Assembly (NCBI RefSeq): GCF_009864005.1
Contig: NZ_WEZQ01000006.1
Location: forward strand, 61,467 to 125,466
DNA length: 64,000 nt
Direction: 5' to 3'
From: Furfurilactobacillus milii
GTDB lineage: Bacteria > Bacillota > Bacilli > Lactobacillales > Lactobacillaceae
Position 1 is the first letter of the stretch; each line of letters begins with the position of its first letter. The notes under the pieces were generated by a model. The model made no database searches. It saw only the letters and a list, made by a program, of their open reading frames with translations, and had not been told where the DNA came from. Shown here piece by piece: positions 1 through 8,370 of the stretch. The position numbers and the translations under genes were made by a program.

Positions 1-145
1 CATACTCCACACCAGATGGCTTAATGACGAATAACCCTTTTTCGCGATCGATGCCTGAAACATTACCCCATGTAAAAGTAACAAGTCCCAGTTTTGGTAA
101 TTGCATATTTGCTTCATAAACTTCTTGTTTTAACGCTTCCAGCAT
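1..145 (-). CDS. araD: L-ribulose-5-phosphate 4-epimerase, N-terminal part (cut by window edge)
   Basis: Only the first 48 codons are visible. The translation begins [17 protein letters not shown] and continues through [13 protein letters not shown] and VIKPSGV, which is the class II aldolase/epimerase N-terminus (GNVSGRD-type phosphate-binding loop). The enzyme converts L-ribulose-5-P to D-xylulose-5-P, the last step of L-arabinose entry into the pentose phosphate or phosphoketolase route. It starts 12 bases after the araB stop, with a GAGG ribosome site overlapping the araB end, so the two are translationally linked. araA would be expected further left, outside the window. Confidence 0.93.
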   Translation of the reverse strand, partial: MLEALKQEVYEANMQLPKLGLVTFTWGNVSGIDREKGLFVIKPSGVEY

Positions 146-157
146 TAACAGTCAGCC

Positions 158-1768
158 TCACTTTCGTTCTGGAATATCATTAATGGCTGCACCCTCAACG
201 GGGAGACCAGCTTGATAATTTTCAATAAATTGTTGATAGCCCTTAACACCGTCTGGTTCCGGACTCAACGTCATGCTTTCAGGATTAGCAAAGACTTTAC
301 GGTCCAAGAAGTCTTCAAGGGAATCTTCGTTCTCGCCAGGCAATGCATAAATGGCTAACACTGCCATCCCCCACGGACCGCCTTCACCAGCGGTACTCAT
401 CACTGTAATTGGCGTATTCAATGCATTAGCAAGAATTTGTTGGCCAATCACTGGTGTCTTGAACAAACCACCCTGAGCAATCATGACATCTGTTTTGATA
501 TTTTCTTCATTTGTCAGGATGTCCATCCCAATTTTGAGTGGTGCAAACGCGGCGTAGAGTTGCGTGGCCATGAAGTTTGCTAGCGTAAAGTTGCTCTTTG
601 GTGTCCGCACAAACAATGGGCGGCCAGCCGACATCTTGGTGATATTCTCACCTGATAAGTAGCTGTAGTTCACTAGCCCACCAACATCTGGATCTGAATG
701 GGTCGCTTGCAAGAACAAGGTCTCGTATAACCGATCAGGTTTAAGATCAATTCCTAGCTTGGCCGCAAACTCACTAAACAAGTTGGCCCAAGCGTTAATG
801 TCAGATGAACAGTTATTGATATGAACCATTGCGACTGGTGCACCCGTTGGTGTCATAACCATATCAATATCACGGTGAACTGCCTTTAAAGGCTGATCCA
901 AAACGACCATTGAAAAGGCTGATGTGCCGACGGAAATGTTCCCAGTACGTTTGCGAACACTGTTGGTGCCAACCATCCCTGTGCCAGCGTCTCCCTCAGG
1001 TGGTGCCATCACGCTACCCGCCTGAAGATTGCCACTAACGTCGAGCAATTTAGCACCGACATCTGTCAATGTTCCGGCTTGCTGACCAGCAGGTAAAACA
1101 CTCGGCAGAATGTCTTTAGTATTCCAAGGGTAACGTTTAACAGCGTCCTGAGTATTGAACGCTTTCAACATTGTCTCGGAATACGTACCCGTTTTTTCAT
1201 CGATTGGGAACACACCAGATGCATCACCAACACCCAATACACGCTTGCCTGACAATTGCCAATGTACGTAACCTGCTAATGTCGTGATAAAGTCAATATC
1301 CTTAACGTGAGGTTCATTATTCAAAATTGCTTGATATAAATGAGCAATACTCCAACGTTGCGGAATGTTAAATGAAAATAACTTCGTCAACTCATCGGCT
1401 GCCTGACCGGTAATGTTGTTACGCCAGGTTCTAAAGGGCACCAATTGCTTACCAGCCTGATCGAACGCCAGATATCCATGCATCATGGCACTGACACCAA
1501 TCGACCCAATTTTAGTCAACGGACTGTGATACTTGCTTTGAACTTCTGCCACCATCTGGGTATAGCTGGCCTGAATACCAGTCCAAACCTGTTCCAGTGG
1601 ATACGTCCATACACCATCAACGAATTGGTTTTCCCAAACGTAACTGCCAGATGCAATTGTCTGAAAGTCGTGAGTTACCAGAACCGCCTTGATTCGTGTT
1701 GAACCAAGTTCGATACCTAGCGAAACATCACCGCTCTTAACCGCTTGGGAGGTTTCAACTAAGTTCAT
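158..1768 (-). CDS. araB: Ribulokinase (FGGY family)
   Basis: A 536-residue FGGY carbohydrate kinase that phosphorylates L-ribulose in the cytoplasm. The N-terminal phosphate loop GIELGSTRIKAV, the mid-protein APPEGDAGTGMVGTNS segment and the C-terminal QGGLFKTPV and GEGGPWGMA motifs fit AraB of lactobacilli. I chose the ATG at 1768 because GGAGG lies 8 bases upstream; an upstream in-frame TTG has no ribosome site. It is the first gene of the araB-araD operon on the minus strand. The promoter region carries a cre-like site about 35 bases before the start and a 16-bp palindrome further up, consistent with CcpA and AraR control. Divergent from the sugar permease gene. Confidence 0.95.
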   Translation of the reverse strand: MNLVETSQAVKSGDVSLGIELGSTRIKAVLVTHDFQTIASGSYVWENQFVDGVWTYPLEQVWTGIQASYTQMVAEVQSKYHSPLTKIGSIGVSAMMHGYLAFDQAGKQLVPFRTWRNNITGQAADELTKLFSFNIPQRWSIAHLYQAILNNEPHVKDIDFITTLAGYVHWQLSGKRVLGVGDASGVFPIDEKTGTYSETMLKAFNTQDAVKRYPWNTKDILPSVLPAGQQAGTLTDVGAKLLDVSGNLQAGSVMAPPEGDAGTGMVGTNSVRKRTGNISVGTSAFSMVVLDQPLKAVHRDIDMVMTPTGAPVAMVHINNCSSDINAWANLFSEFAAKLGIDLKPDRLYETLFLQATHSDPDVGGLVNYSYLSGENITKMSAGRPLFVRTPKSNFTLANFMATQLYAAFAPLKIGMDILTNEENIKTDVMIAQGGLFKTPVIGQQILANALNTPITVMSTAGEGGPWGMAVLAIYALPGENEDSLEDFLDRKVFANPESMTLSPEPDGVKGYQQFIENYQAGLPVEGAAINDIPERK

Positions 1769-1802
1769 GTGAACATCCTCCAAATACAAATTCAAAAGTA
1801 AA

Positions 1803-1816
1803 ATAAAACGTTTTCA
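1803..1816 (-). promoter_or_regulatory. cre site upstream of araB
   Basis: On the minus strand the sequence is TGAAAACGTTTTAT, matching TGWAANCGNTNWCA at 12 of 14 positions. It sits about 35 bases before the araB start, where CcpA binding would block transcription. CcpA is not encoded in the window, so the role is inferred from the consensus. Confidence 0.65.
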
Positions 1817-1843
1817 TTTTTGTCAACGACCATAGTGTAATTT

Positions 1844-1859
1844 ATTTATTCGAATAAAT
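1844..1859. promoter_or_regulatory. AraR operator candidate (araBD side)
   Basis: Perfect 16-bp palindrome ATTTATTCGAATAAAT. The identical 16-mer recurs at 2082-2097 and 7232-7247, and its ATTCGAAT core occurs twice at 5083-5102. All copies lie in front of arabinose genes near araR, which makes AraR the obvious binder. Confidence 0.75.
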
Positions 1860-2081
1860 CAACACTATTTTTATTTATACGTATTAATACGGAAAACTAA
1901 ATAATCTGATCATAGTTACTTATAGGTAACCACAATCACGCCATTATCATTTCTTATTCTTTAAAAGCCAAGCGATAAAAACTATTTAAAGCCTTTAAAT
2001 CAGCTATTTAATCTCACGTAATTAATCATAAAATTTGTTCCAGTTGTACTACAATCGCATAAATTTGTCGTTTTTCTATTG

Positions 2082-2097
2082 ATTTATTCGAATAAAT
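2082..2097. promoter_or_regulatory. AraR operator candidate (permease side)
   Basis: Second perfect copy of ATTTATTCGAATAAAT in the 513-base divergent region between araB and the permease gene. It is nearer the permease, about 185 bases before its start. Together with the copy at 1844 it could allow looping by AraR. The rest of the divergent region is AT-rich and shows no gene. Confidence 0.75.
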
Positions 2098-2113
2098 GAT
2101 ATAGATTGTTTCC

Positions 2114-2127
2114 TGAAAGCGTTTTCT
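2114..2127 (+). promoter_or_regulatory. cre site upstream of sugar permease
   Basis: TGAAAGCGTTTTCT matches the CcpA consensus at all but the last position. It lies 17 bases downstream of the second palindrome and about 155 bases before the permease start. Confidence 0.65.
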
Positions 2128-2281
2128 ATTTTTGTCGACAGATTTTCATTCTTTACCTAGTACGTTTGTATTTGCTATTTTTTACTTCGCGTCTGAATCG
2201 ACGATGAGTTCAACTGCTTGATGTCCTTCTTCAGTTGGCGGTTCAACGGTTCACATCTATTTATAGAAATGAGGGTTCGTC

Positions 2282-3658
2282 TTGAAAAAAGTGTCGAATG
2301 GCTTCATCTATACGTTTGGTTCGTTAGGTGGCCTTTTGTTTGGTTATGATATTGCATCTGTTTCAGGTGCCATCTTATTTATTCAAAAGCAATTGCGATT
2401 AGGTTCATGGCAGCAAGGGATGGTTGTTTCAGCTGTCTTGATTGGTGCGATCATTGGTGCCCTTGCTACTAGTAAGTTCTTGGATAAATATGGTCGTCGA
2501 ATTCTATTGATTTGGGCATCTATTATCTTCTTCATTGGTGCGATTGGTTCAGGATTGGCCCCAGAATTCTATGTCCTCTTAACCACCCGAGTCATCCTTG
2601 GGGTTGGTGTCGGGATCACGTCTGCATTGGTTCCCGCTTATCTGCAGGAACTTGCTCCTAAAAAGAACCGTGGTGCAATTACCACGCTCTGGCAGTTAAT
2701 GATTATGATCGGAATTTTGCTAGCTTATATTCTGAACTACTCCTTCTCCGGTTTGTTCACAGGCTGGCGTTGGATGCTCGGATTGGCCGCTTTACCTGCT
2801 GCCATCTTATTCTTGGGGGCGCTTTACTTGCCCGAAAGTCCACGGTTCTTGGTCAAAGTCGGCAAAATTGATGAGGCTCGTTCTGTTTTGGAAAGCACCA
2901 ACAATGGTGACGACCATGCGGTTGATGTAGCCTTAGCTGATATTAAGGAACAAGCCGCTCAAAAGACCGGTGGCTGGATTGAATTGTTTGGTAAAACTGT
3001 TCGCCCTGCATTAATTACTGGTCTTGGTGTTGCTATTTTCCAACAAATTATTGGTAGTAACACTGTTATCTTCTATGCGCCAACCATCTTCACAAAGGTT
3101 GGTTGGGGTGTTGCGGCCGCATTACTGGCCCACATCGGTATCGGTGTCATTAACGTTATCGTGACTGTTATTGCCTTATTACTGATGGATCACATTGATC
3201 GTAAAAAGATGCTCATCTTCGGTGCGACCGGGATGGGATTATCACTATTAGTTATGAGTGTTATCTTGAAGTTTGACAGTGGTTCAAAGGTTGCTGCCAT
3301 TGTTAGTGCGATCGCGCTTACTGTTTATGTTGCCTTCTATGCCGCAACTTGGGCACCTGTTACCTGGGTCTTCATTGGTGAAGTATTCCCACTTAACATC
3401 CGTGGCTTAGGAACTTCACTTTGTTCCGCAACCAACTGGGCTGCCAACATGTTGGTTTCACTAACGTTCCCAACAATGCTCAGTACTATGGGGTTGGCTA
3501 ATTCCTTCCTCTTCTATGCCGTTATCTGTGCAATTTGTATCTGGTTCACGCACACCAAATTTATGGAAACCCGTGGCAAATCACTTGAAGACATCGAAGC
3601 TGACTTGCGTTCACGTGCTGCTGAGGATGACGCTGTTTCAAATGTTGAAAGCAAATAA
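2282..3658 (+). CDS. Sugar porter family MFS permease, probable L-arabinose:H+ symporter
   Basis: A 458-residue protein with about 12 membrane segments. It has the sugar porter signatures: GGLLFGYDIASVSGA near residue 15, KYGRR in the loop after helix 2, PESPRFL before the central loop, a second DRKK-type motif, and PVTWVFIGEVFPLNIRG in the C-terminal half. The family includes AraE, XylE and the lactobacillar AraT. Its place between araBD and araR and the shared palindrome argue for arabinose uptake. The start is a TTG with GAGGG just upstream; no ATG fits. It is followed by a bidirectional terminator shared with araR. Confidence 0.88.
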   Translation: MKKVSNGFIYTFGSLGGLLFGYDIASVSGAILFIQKQLRLGSWQQGMVVSAVLIGAIIGALATSKFLDKYGRRILLIWASIIFFIGAIGSGLAPEFYVLLTTRVILGVGVGITSALVPAYLQELAPKKNRGAITTLWQLMIMIGILLAYILNYSFSGLFTGWRWMLGLAALPAAILFLGALYLPESPRFLVKVGKIDEARSVLESTNNGDDHAVDVALADIKEQAAQKTGGWIELFGKTVRPALITGLGVAIFQQIIGSNTVIFYAPTIFTKVGWGVAAALLAHIGIGVINVIVTVIALLLMDHIDRKKMLIFGATGMGLSLLVMSVILKFDSGSKVAAIVSAIALTVYVAFYAATWAPVTWVFIGEVFPLNIRGLGTSLCSATNWAANMLVSLTFPTMLSTMGLANSFLFYAVICAICIWFTHTKFMETRGKSLEDIEADLRSRAAEDDAVSNVESK

Positions 3659-3693
3659 TGTTTATCCGTTAATCAAGCACTAATGGATATACT

Positions 3694-3738
3694 AAAAGGG
3701 CCGCCTTGAGAAGATTAACTTCCCGAGACCGCCCTTTT
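3694..3738. terminator. Bidirectional terminator between permease and araR
   Basis: Hairpin with AAAAGGGC and GCCCTTTT arms and an imperfect inner stem. A-rich and T-rich flanks make it usable from both convergent genes. Confidence 0.8.
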
Positions 3739-3751
3739 AATTCGCACTTAT

Positions 3752-4852
3752 TCAGTTTTGAGTATCGACAGTAGCATCAGCTGGTTTAACAGCCGAGTTT
3801 CGTTTGACTAAGTCTGGTTCGTAATTGATATCCTGAACATCTTCACGATTCAACAACTTAATCAACATGCGCCCTGCGTCTTCACCCATACGTTCTTTCT
3901 CATGGTTTAATGTCGTCAGCGACGGACTCATATATTGTGCCATCTGATAATCATCAAAACCTACGACCGAAACATCCTCAGGCACTCGATAGTTGTTCGA
4001 GCGCAGGTAGTCCATAACTTGAATCGCCAAACGATCGTTATAACAAGCAATTGCCGTTGGCCGTTCATCCTGCTCCAAATATATCCGAATTCGACCCATG
4101 ACCCGTTCAAAGTCATCCCCTGATTGATACATGATGAGGTTACTTTGGTAGGAAAATTCAGGGTGACGTTGGTACGCCTGAACAAAACCGTTCATTCGGT
4201 TAACCCCTTGAATATCATCGACCTGAAAAACGCCTAGGACACTTTGATGTCCCATGCGAAAAAGATATTCCATCATGCGTTCTTCAGCAGCCTTGTCATC
4301 TGTCGTGACGCTCGGAAAGTCCAAATCAGGATATTTAGCGTTAATAAATAATGTTGGAATCTGATCATCCTTAATTTCTTGGTATAAGTCCATGTTAGGA
4401 TTACGCAGTGCACTTTGTGTTGGCTCAATGATTAGGCCAGCAACTTTAGTATCCAACATATTGATTAAGCTTTTACGCTCTTTTTCATGGTTATTATGCG
4501 TGTTACTAATCAGCAAAGAATAGCCAGCATCTGAAATAATACGGTCAATCCCAGAAATTATATCCGGAAAGATATAATCCGCGATATGTGTCGTAATAAC
4601 ACCAATCATTTTACTGTCATTATCGTTCGACCAGTCTTTGTGCCAATCTTGAACAAACATGCCACCACCTTGGATCCGATAAATAAAGTGGCTACCCTCT
4701 AAATCCCCCACGGCTCTTCTAACTGTATAGCGAGAAACATCGTACATCGCCATCAACTCAGTCTCAGTTGGCAGTTTATCGTTAACCTTATACTTTCCTG
4801 TTAGAATTGCCTCTTTCAAACCATCTTTAACTTTTTGATACTTGTTTTCCAT
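3752..4852 (-). CDS. araR: Arabinose operon repressor, GntR-type HTH fused to LacI-type sugar-binding domain
   Basis: A 366-residue chimeric regulator. Residues about 1-70 form a GntR winged helix (LPTETELMAMYDVSRYTVRRA). From about residue 80 a periplasmic-binding-protein-like LacI/GalR sensor follows (KMIGVITTHIADYIFPDIISGID, then SVVGFDDYQMAQYMSPSLTT near the end). This architecture is that of AraR, which releases DNA on binding L-arabinose. It lies inside the arabinose locus, convergent with the permease and divergent from the aldose epimerase. The palindromic sites at 1844, 2082, 5083 and 7232 are its likely targets, and the one at 5083 may also autoregulate araR. The start is supported by TAGGTGG upstream. 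Confidence 0.94.
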   Translation of the reverse strand: MENKYQKVKDGLKEAILTGKYKVNDKLPTETELMAMYDVSRYTVRRAVGDLEGSHFIYRIQGGGMFVQDWHKDWSNDNDSKMIGVITTHIADYIFPDIISGIDRIISDAGYSLLISNTHNNHEKERKSLINMLDTKVAGLIIEPTQSALRNPNMDLYQEIKDDQIPTLFINAKYPDLDFPSVTTDDKAAEERMMEYLFRMGHQSVLGVFQVDDIQGVNRMNGFVQAYQRHPEFSYQSNLIMYQSGDDFERVMGRIRIYLEQDERPTAIACYNDRLAIQVMDYLRSNNYRVPEDVSVVGFDDYQMAQYMSPSLTTLNHEKERMGEDAGRMLIKLLNREDVQDINYEPDLVKRNSAVKPADATVDTQN

Positions 4853-4987
4853 ATTTCCACCTAATTTGATATGTAATGATGCTCACTTTTAAGACACGTC
4901 ACCATTACTAATAAATTGAAACGAATCATTCACTCATCCTAGTGTAGTGTAAAAGTTCCGATATCACAATAAATTTACAAATTTATA

Positions 4988-5001
4988 TGTAACCGTTTTC
5001 T
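4988..5001 (+). promoter_or_regulatory. cre site in araR-galM divergent region
   Basis: TGTAACCGTTTTCT fits the CcpA consensus at 13 of 14 positions. It lies between the divergent araR and epimerase genes. Confidence 0.6.
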
Positions 5002-5082
5002 CTTTACCAGTCTGCTGTCTCATAAAATGTGGTAATGTAATTATATATTTATTTCAATTCATTAAAGTCTAACGTTCGATTC

Positions 5083-5102
5083 ATTCGAATATATATTCGA
5101 AT
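5083..5102. promoter_or_regulatory. Tandem AraR half-palindrome pair before galM
   Basis: Two ATTCGAAT palindromes at 5083-5090 and 5095-5102, 12 bases apart centre to centre. They share the core of the 16-bp AraR candidate site but lack its outer arms. They sit about 25-45 bases before the epimerase start. Confidence 0.65.
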
Positions 5103-5127
5103 TATACTTAACAAAGGAGTTTTCCGT

Positions 5128-6168
5128 ATGTCACAATCTATTCGCGCAACAGTCCAACCATTTGATACCTTTAATGGTCAACAAATCTATCGTTTTAGTC
5201 TTGTCAACGCTCATGGCGTTACCGTATCTGCCTTAAGTCTTGGCGCAACTCTTTATGAAATCTTATTACCAAGTGGCGACAATCTCGTCTTGAATTATCA
5301 TCATAGTGCTGATTACTTAGCCAATCCATTTTACGTTTGCATGGGCATCGGGCGCACAGGCGGGCGCATTGGCAATGGTGAATTCCCAATGAACGGAAAA
5401 ACGATTCACGTCCCAGTCAACGAAGGAACGACAACCCTACATGGCGGACCGCATGGATTCAACTCACAGATCTGGGATGGTGAAATTTCCACCAAAAACG
5501 GGGAGCCAGAAATCATCTTCCGGCACTTACAGAAATCGTCAGAAGATGGTTTCCCTGGTGACTTGGATGCCGAAATTCACTACCAACTCAGTGATAATGA
5601 TGTCGTTAGAATCAGCTTTGTTGGGCGATCAAACGCCGATACAGTCTTTAACCCAACACTTCACACCTACTTTAATCTAGGAAACAACGAAACCATCAAA
5701 CAGCATACATTACAAATTAACAGTACAAAACATTTAGCCTTTGATGATAAAAAGGTTCCAACTGGCGAGCTAATTGAGGTCGCAGACACACCATTTGATT
5801 TCCAGAAGGCCACGACACTCGGCACCGCTATTGCAGGGATGCAAGACACTGAAGAAAAGGGCTTCGATGACCTCTTCAAAGTTGTACCAGATGACAATAA
5901 CCGGATTGCCACTCTGGCAGACCCAGTTTCGGGCCGCTCAGTCGACATTCTCTCAAAACGTAATGGGCTCGTAGTTTTCACCGCTAATTCCTTTACACAC
6001 GATAATATGAACTTCAAGCGTTCCAACGGTACTGGCCAAGCCTACGAAGGTGTCGCCCTCGAGGCACAGACGTTACCTGATGCCACCAAACATACCGGTT
6101 TTGGTAACATTGTCCTCACGGCCGGAGACACCGCCATTAACACAATTGGCTACCGTCTCCACTACTAA
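5128..6168 (+). CDS. galM: Aldose 1-epimerase (mutarotase)
   Basis: A 346-residue galactose mutarotase-like beta-sandwich enzyme. It shows GRTGGRIGNG, the substrate-binding THLHGG-type segment written TTLHGGPHGF, NPTLHTYFNLG with the catalytic His, and near the C-terminus EGVALEAQTLPDA carrying the catalytic Glu. It interconverts alpha and beta anomers. In this locus L-arabinose released by arabinofuranosidases is the likely substrate, although the family is promiscuous. AAGGAG lies upstream of the ATG. Single-gene unit with its own terminator. Confidence 0.92.
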   Translation: MSQSIRATVQPFDTFNGQQIYRFSLVNAHGVTVSALSLGATLYEILLPSGDNLVLNYHHSADYLANPFYVCMGIGRTGGRIGNGEFPMNGKTIHVPVNEGTTTLHGGPHGFNSQIWDGEISTKNGEPEIIFRHLQKSSEDGFPGDLDAEIHYQLSDNDVVRISFVGRSNADTVFNPTLHTYFNLGNNETIKQHTLQINSTKHLAFDDKKVPTGELIEVADTPFDFQKATTLGTAIAGMQDTEEKGFDDLFKVVPDDNNRIATLADPVSGRSVDILSKRNGLVVFTANSFTHDNMNFKRSNGTGQAYEGVALEAQTLPDATKHTGFGNIVLTAGDTAINTIGYRLHY

Positions 6169-6181
6169 CCGAATGAATATT

Positions 6182-6217
6182 AAAACGCTGAATCAGCTTT
6201 GATGGTTCAGCGTTTTT
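6182..6217. terminator. Terminator between galM and the convergent regulator
   Basis: AAAACGCTGAA and TTCAGCGTTTT arms around a short loop, ending in TTTTT on the plus strand. The A-rich left arm makes it usable in both directions. Confidence 0.8.
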
Positions 6218-6220
6218 AAA

Positions 6221-7111
6221 CTAGCTATAAAACATCTTCATTTCGATATCTTGATTAAAGTTCCCAAACCCTTTGCCAAAAATCGTGCAGCCGCCACGGT
6301 TCTTGGCATTCTTTTTAACTTCAAAACGAACTGTGACAGTATCACCGTCTATCTTTAGATCATCTAGCGACGCTTCAGAGAATGGTTGTCCGTCGAGATA
6401 ACTCCCGTGATCAGTGACACGGACCGTTTTTAAAATACCATACTGATTAACGTTATCTGGCACCCACAACGGCGTGTACTTTCCCCGAGTATCAGAGAAA
6501 TCACCAGGACTTGTCCAATTGCCGATTGCGTGGCCGTTAATCGAAAACGTGATGTCAGAGGGCCAAACGTTATTAGAAAATGGGAATTCAGAGCCTAGTT
6601 CCATAGATAAATCTAACATCTGCAACGTATCATTTCTAGCCAGATAGTTTGGAAACTGATATTCAACAAATCCTTCTGTCCACCAAATCATCCCCGCACT
6701 CATTCGTTCGGGATCCATGAAATATGCCGGATTATCGACCTTGCCAATATAATTATCTTTTCCGGCCAGACCGCATGACGGTTTCACTGAAAAGTTAGTA
6801 AAGTGTCCCACTGGCACATCAGTCGTTTGAACATCAAACGCCGTGTAAATCTCTTGAGGGAAGTTCACATTGATATGATCAACCTTCAACTTAGACACCT
6901 TGTTATGACCGACTCGTTCAAATTCAATCAGGCCCGCTTCAGCGAGTTTGTTGAGATGCATCAACACAATTGTGCTACTAAGTTTCATTTCTTCAGCCAG
7001 TTCACGAACGCTCAAATGCTTATATGAAAGCTTTCTGAGAATAGCCAATCTAACTGGACTGGCTAGTGCTTTATACGCTAGCAAGGATTCATTAGACAAA
7101 TCCAATTCCAT
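6221..7111 (-). CDS. ArsR-type winged-helix regulator fused to a beta-rich sensor domain
   Basis: A 296-residue protein. Residues about 5-75 form an ArsR-like helix-turn-helix (ASPVRLAILRKL, then LSVRELAEEMKLSSTIVLMHLNKLAEAGLI, split here by family positions). The remaining 220 residues look like an all-beta domain (many short strands, WWTEGFVEYQFPNYL, GKGFGNFNQDIEM) of the type seen in a family of ArsR-like regulators found next to glycosidases. Ligand is unknown; a sugar or oligosaccharide is a reasonable inference. It is divergent from the GH43 gene and shares its control region with an AraR palindrome and two cre sites. I prefer the ATG at 7111; the upstream TTG/GTG codons have no spaced ribosome site. 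Confidence 0.75.
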   Translation of the reverse strand: MELDLSNESLLAYKALASPVRLAILRKLSYKHLSVRELAEEMKLSSTIVLMHLNKLAEAGLIEFERVGHNKVSKLKVDHINVNFPQEIYTAFDVQTTDVPVGHFTNFSVKPSCGLAGKDNYIGKVDNPAYFMDPERMSAGMIWWTEGFVEYQFPNYLARNDTLQMLDLSMELGSEFPFSNNVWPSDITFSINGHAIGNWTSPGDFSDTRGKYTPLWVPDNVNQYGILKTVRVTDHGSYLDGQPFSEASLDDLKIDGDTVTVRFEVKKNAKNRGGCTIFGKGFGNFNQDIEMKMFYS

Positions 7112-7209
7112 TATGGATAACACCAACCTTTTTGTTAATCAGACGGTAACAAACAACATTTACATTGCTTTAAATTAATATAAAGCGGTTTCTTTTACTA
7201 AAATTATAA

Positions 7210-7223
7210 TATAAACGCTTACA
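7210..7223 (-). promoter_or_regulatory. cre site facing the ArsR-type regulator
   Basis: On the minus strand TGTAAGCGTTTATA, a close match to the CcpA consensus. It lies about 100 bases before the regulator start. Confidence 0.55.
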
Positions 7224-7231
7224 TTATCCAA

Positions 7232-7247
7232 ATTTATTCGAATAAAT
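7232..7247. promoter_or_regulatory. AraR operator candidate upstream of GH43 gene
   Basis: Third perfect copy of the 16-bp palindrome ATTTATTCGAATAAAT, flanked by two cre-like sites. This links the arabinofuranosidase and oligosaccharide permease operon to AraR. Confidence 0.75.
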
Positions 7248-7261
7248 ATCGCAAACATCAT

Positions 7262-7275
7262 TGTAAGCGTTTGCT
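7262..7275 (+). promoter_or_regulatory. cre site upstream of GH43 gene
   Basis: TGTAAGCGTTTGCT resembles the CcpA consensus. It is 15 bases downstream of the palindrome and about 90 bases before the coding start. Confidence 0.55.
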
Positions 7276-7366
7276 TCTGCCTGTACTCTAATCTTGTACA
7301 AAGGATAACAAGTTAGCTAACGTCGTTCGTCCGATTAACAAACAAGACATGAAGGGACAAGTTGAT

Positions 7367-8341
7367 ATGACAACTGCAACAGATTACATTAATCCACTAA
7401 TTGTGCAGCGCGCCGATCCATTTATTTATAAACACACAGACGGCTATTATTATTTCACCGCTTCGGTACCTGCATATAACCTCATTGAAATCCGTCGTGC
7501 CAAAACATTGGCCGGCCTCGCCCATGCTGCACCACGCACTATTTGGCGTAAACATGACAGCGGCCCGATGAGTCAATTAATCTGGGCGCCAGAGATTCAT
7601 TACATCGACGGCAAATGGTTCATCTATTTTGCCGCAGCCGAAACAACGGCGTTCGACAAAAACGGTATGTTCCAACACCGTATGTTCTGCATCGAATGCG
7701 ATAACGCAGATCCAATGCGCAGCGAAGATGATTGGATTGAACATGGTCAAGTTAAAACACCAATGGATTCTTTCTCGCTCGATGCAACCTGTTTTGAAGC
7801 CAACGGTAAGTTGTACTACGTTTGGGCACAAAAAGATCCAGCCATTAAGGGTAATTCCAATATCTACATTGCTGAAATGGCTAACCCTTGGACACTTAAA
7901 ACTAAGCCTGTAATGTTGACCAAACCTGAATTTGACTGGGAAACGAAGATTTTCTGGGTAAATGAAGGTCCTGCCGTGATCCATCGTAATGGTCGATACT
8001 TCTTAACTTACTCGGCCAGTGCGACCGATGAAAACTACTGCATGGGCATGCTAAGCGTTGATGAAAATGCTGATTTGCTTGATGCCAGTCAGTGGCACAA
8101 GGCGGAAAAGCCAGTCTTTCAAAGTGATCTTGACCATGATCAATTCGGACCTGGTCACAATTCCTTCACAGTAGCTGAAGACGGTCAAACGGATATTTTG
8201 GTTTACCACTGTCGTGACTACACGGAAATCAAGGGCGATCCACTGTATGATCCAAATCGCCATACGAAGGTTCAATCCTTTACATGGAACGATGATGGCA
8301 CCCCTAACTTTGGCAAACCAGTGCCTTACAACTATGACTAA
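7367..8341 (+). CDS. GH43 alpha-L-arabinofuranosidase, intracellular
   Basis: A 324-residue single-domain five-bladed beta-propeller glycosidase. The three family catalytic acids are visible: Asp17 in ADPFIY (general base), Asp139 in SLDATCF (pKa modulator) and Glu200 in NEGPA (general acid). There is no signal peptide or carbohydrate-binding module, so it should cut imported arabino-oligosaccharides. Similar small intracellular GH43 arabinofuranosidases are known from lactobacilli. I chose the ATG at 7367, preceded by AAGGGA at good spacing, over an upstream ATG at 7349. It forms an operon with the permease 29 bases downstream and sits behind an AraR palindrome. Beta-xylosidase activity cannot be ruled out. 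Confidence 0.88.
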   Translation: MTTATDYINPLIVQRADPFIYKHTDGYYYFTASVPAYNLIEIRRAKTLAGLAHAAPRTIWRKHDSGPMSQLIWAPEIHYIDGKWFIYFAAAETTAFDKNGMFQHRMFCIECDNADPMRSEDDWIEHGQVKTPMDSFSLDATCFEANGKLYYVWAQKDPAIKGNSNIYIAEMANPWTLKTKPVMLTKPEFDWETKIFWVNEGPAVIHRNGRYFLTYSASATDENYCMGMLSVDENADLLDASQWHKAEKPVFQSDLDHDQFGPGHNSFTVAEDGQTDILVYHCRDYTEIKGDPLYDPNRHTKVQSFTWNDDGTPNFGKPVPYNYD

Positions 8342-8370
8342 TCATTTAGAAAATAGAGGTTAAAAATATC

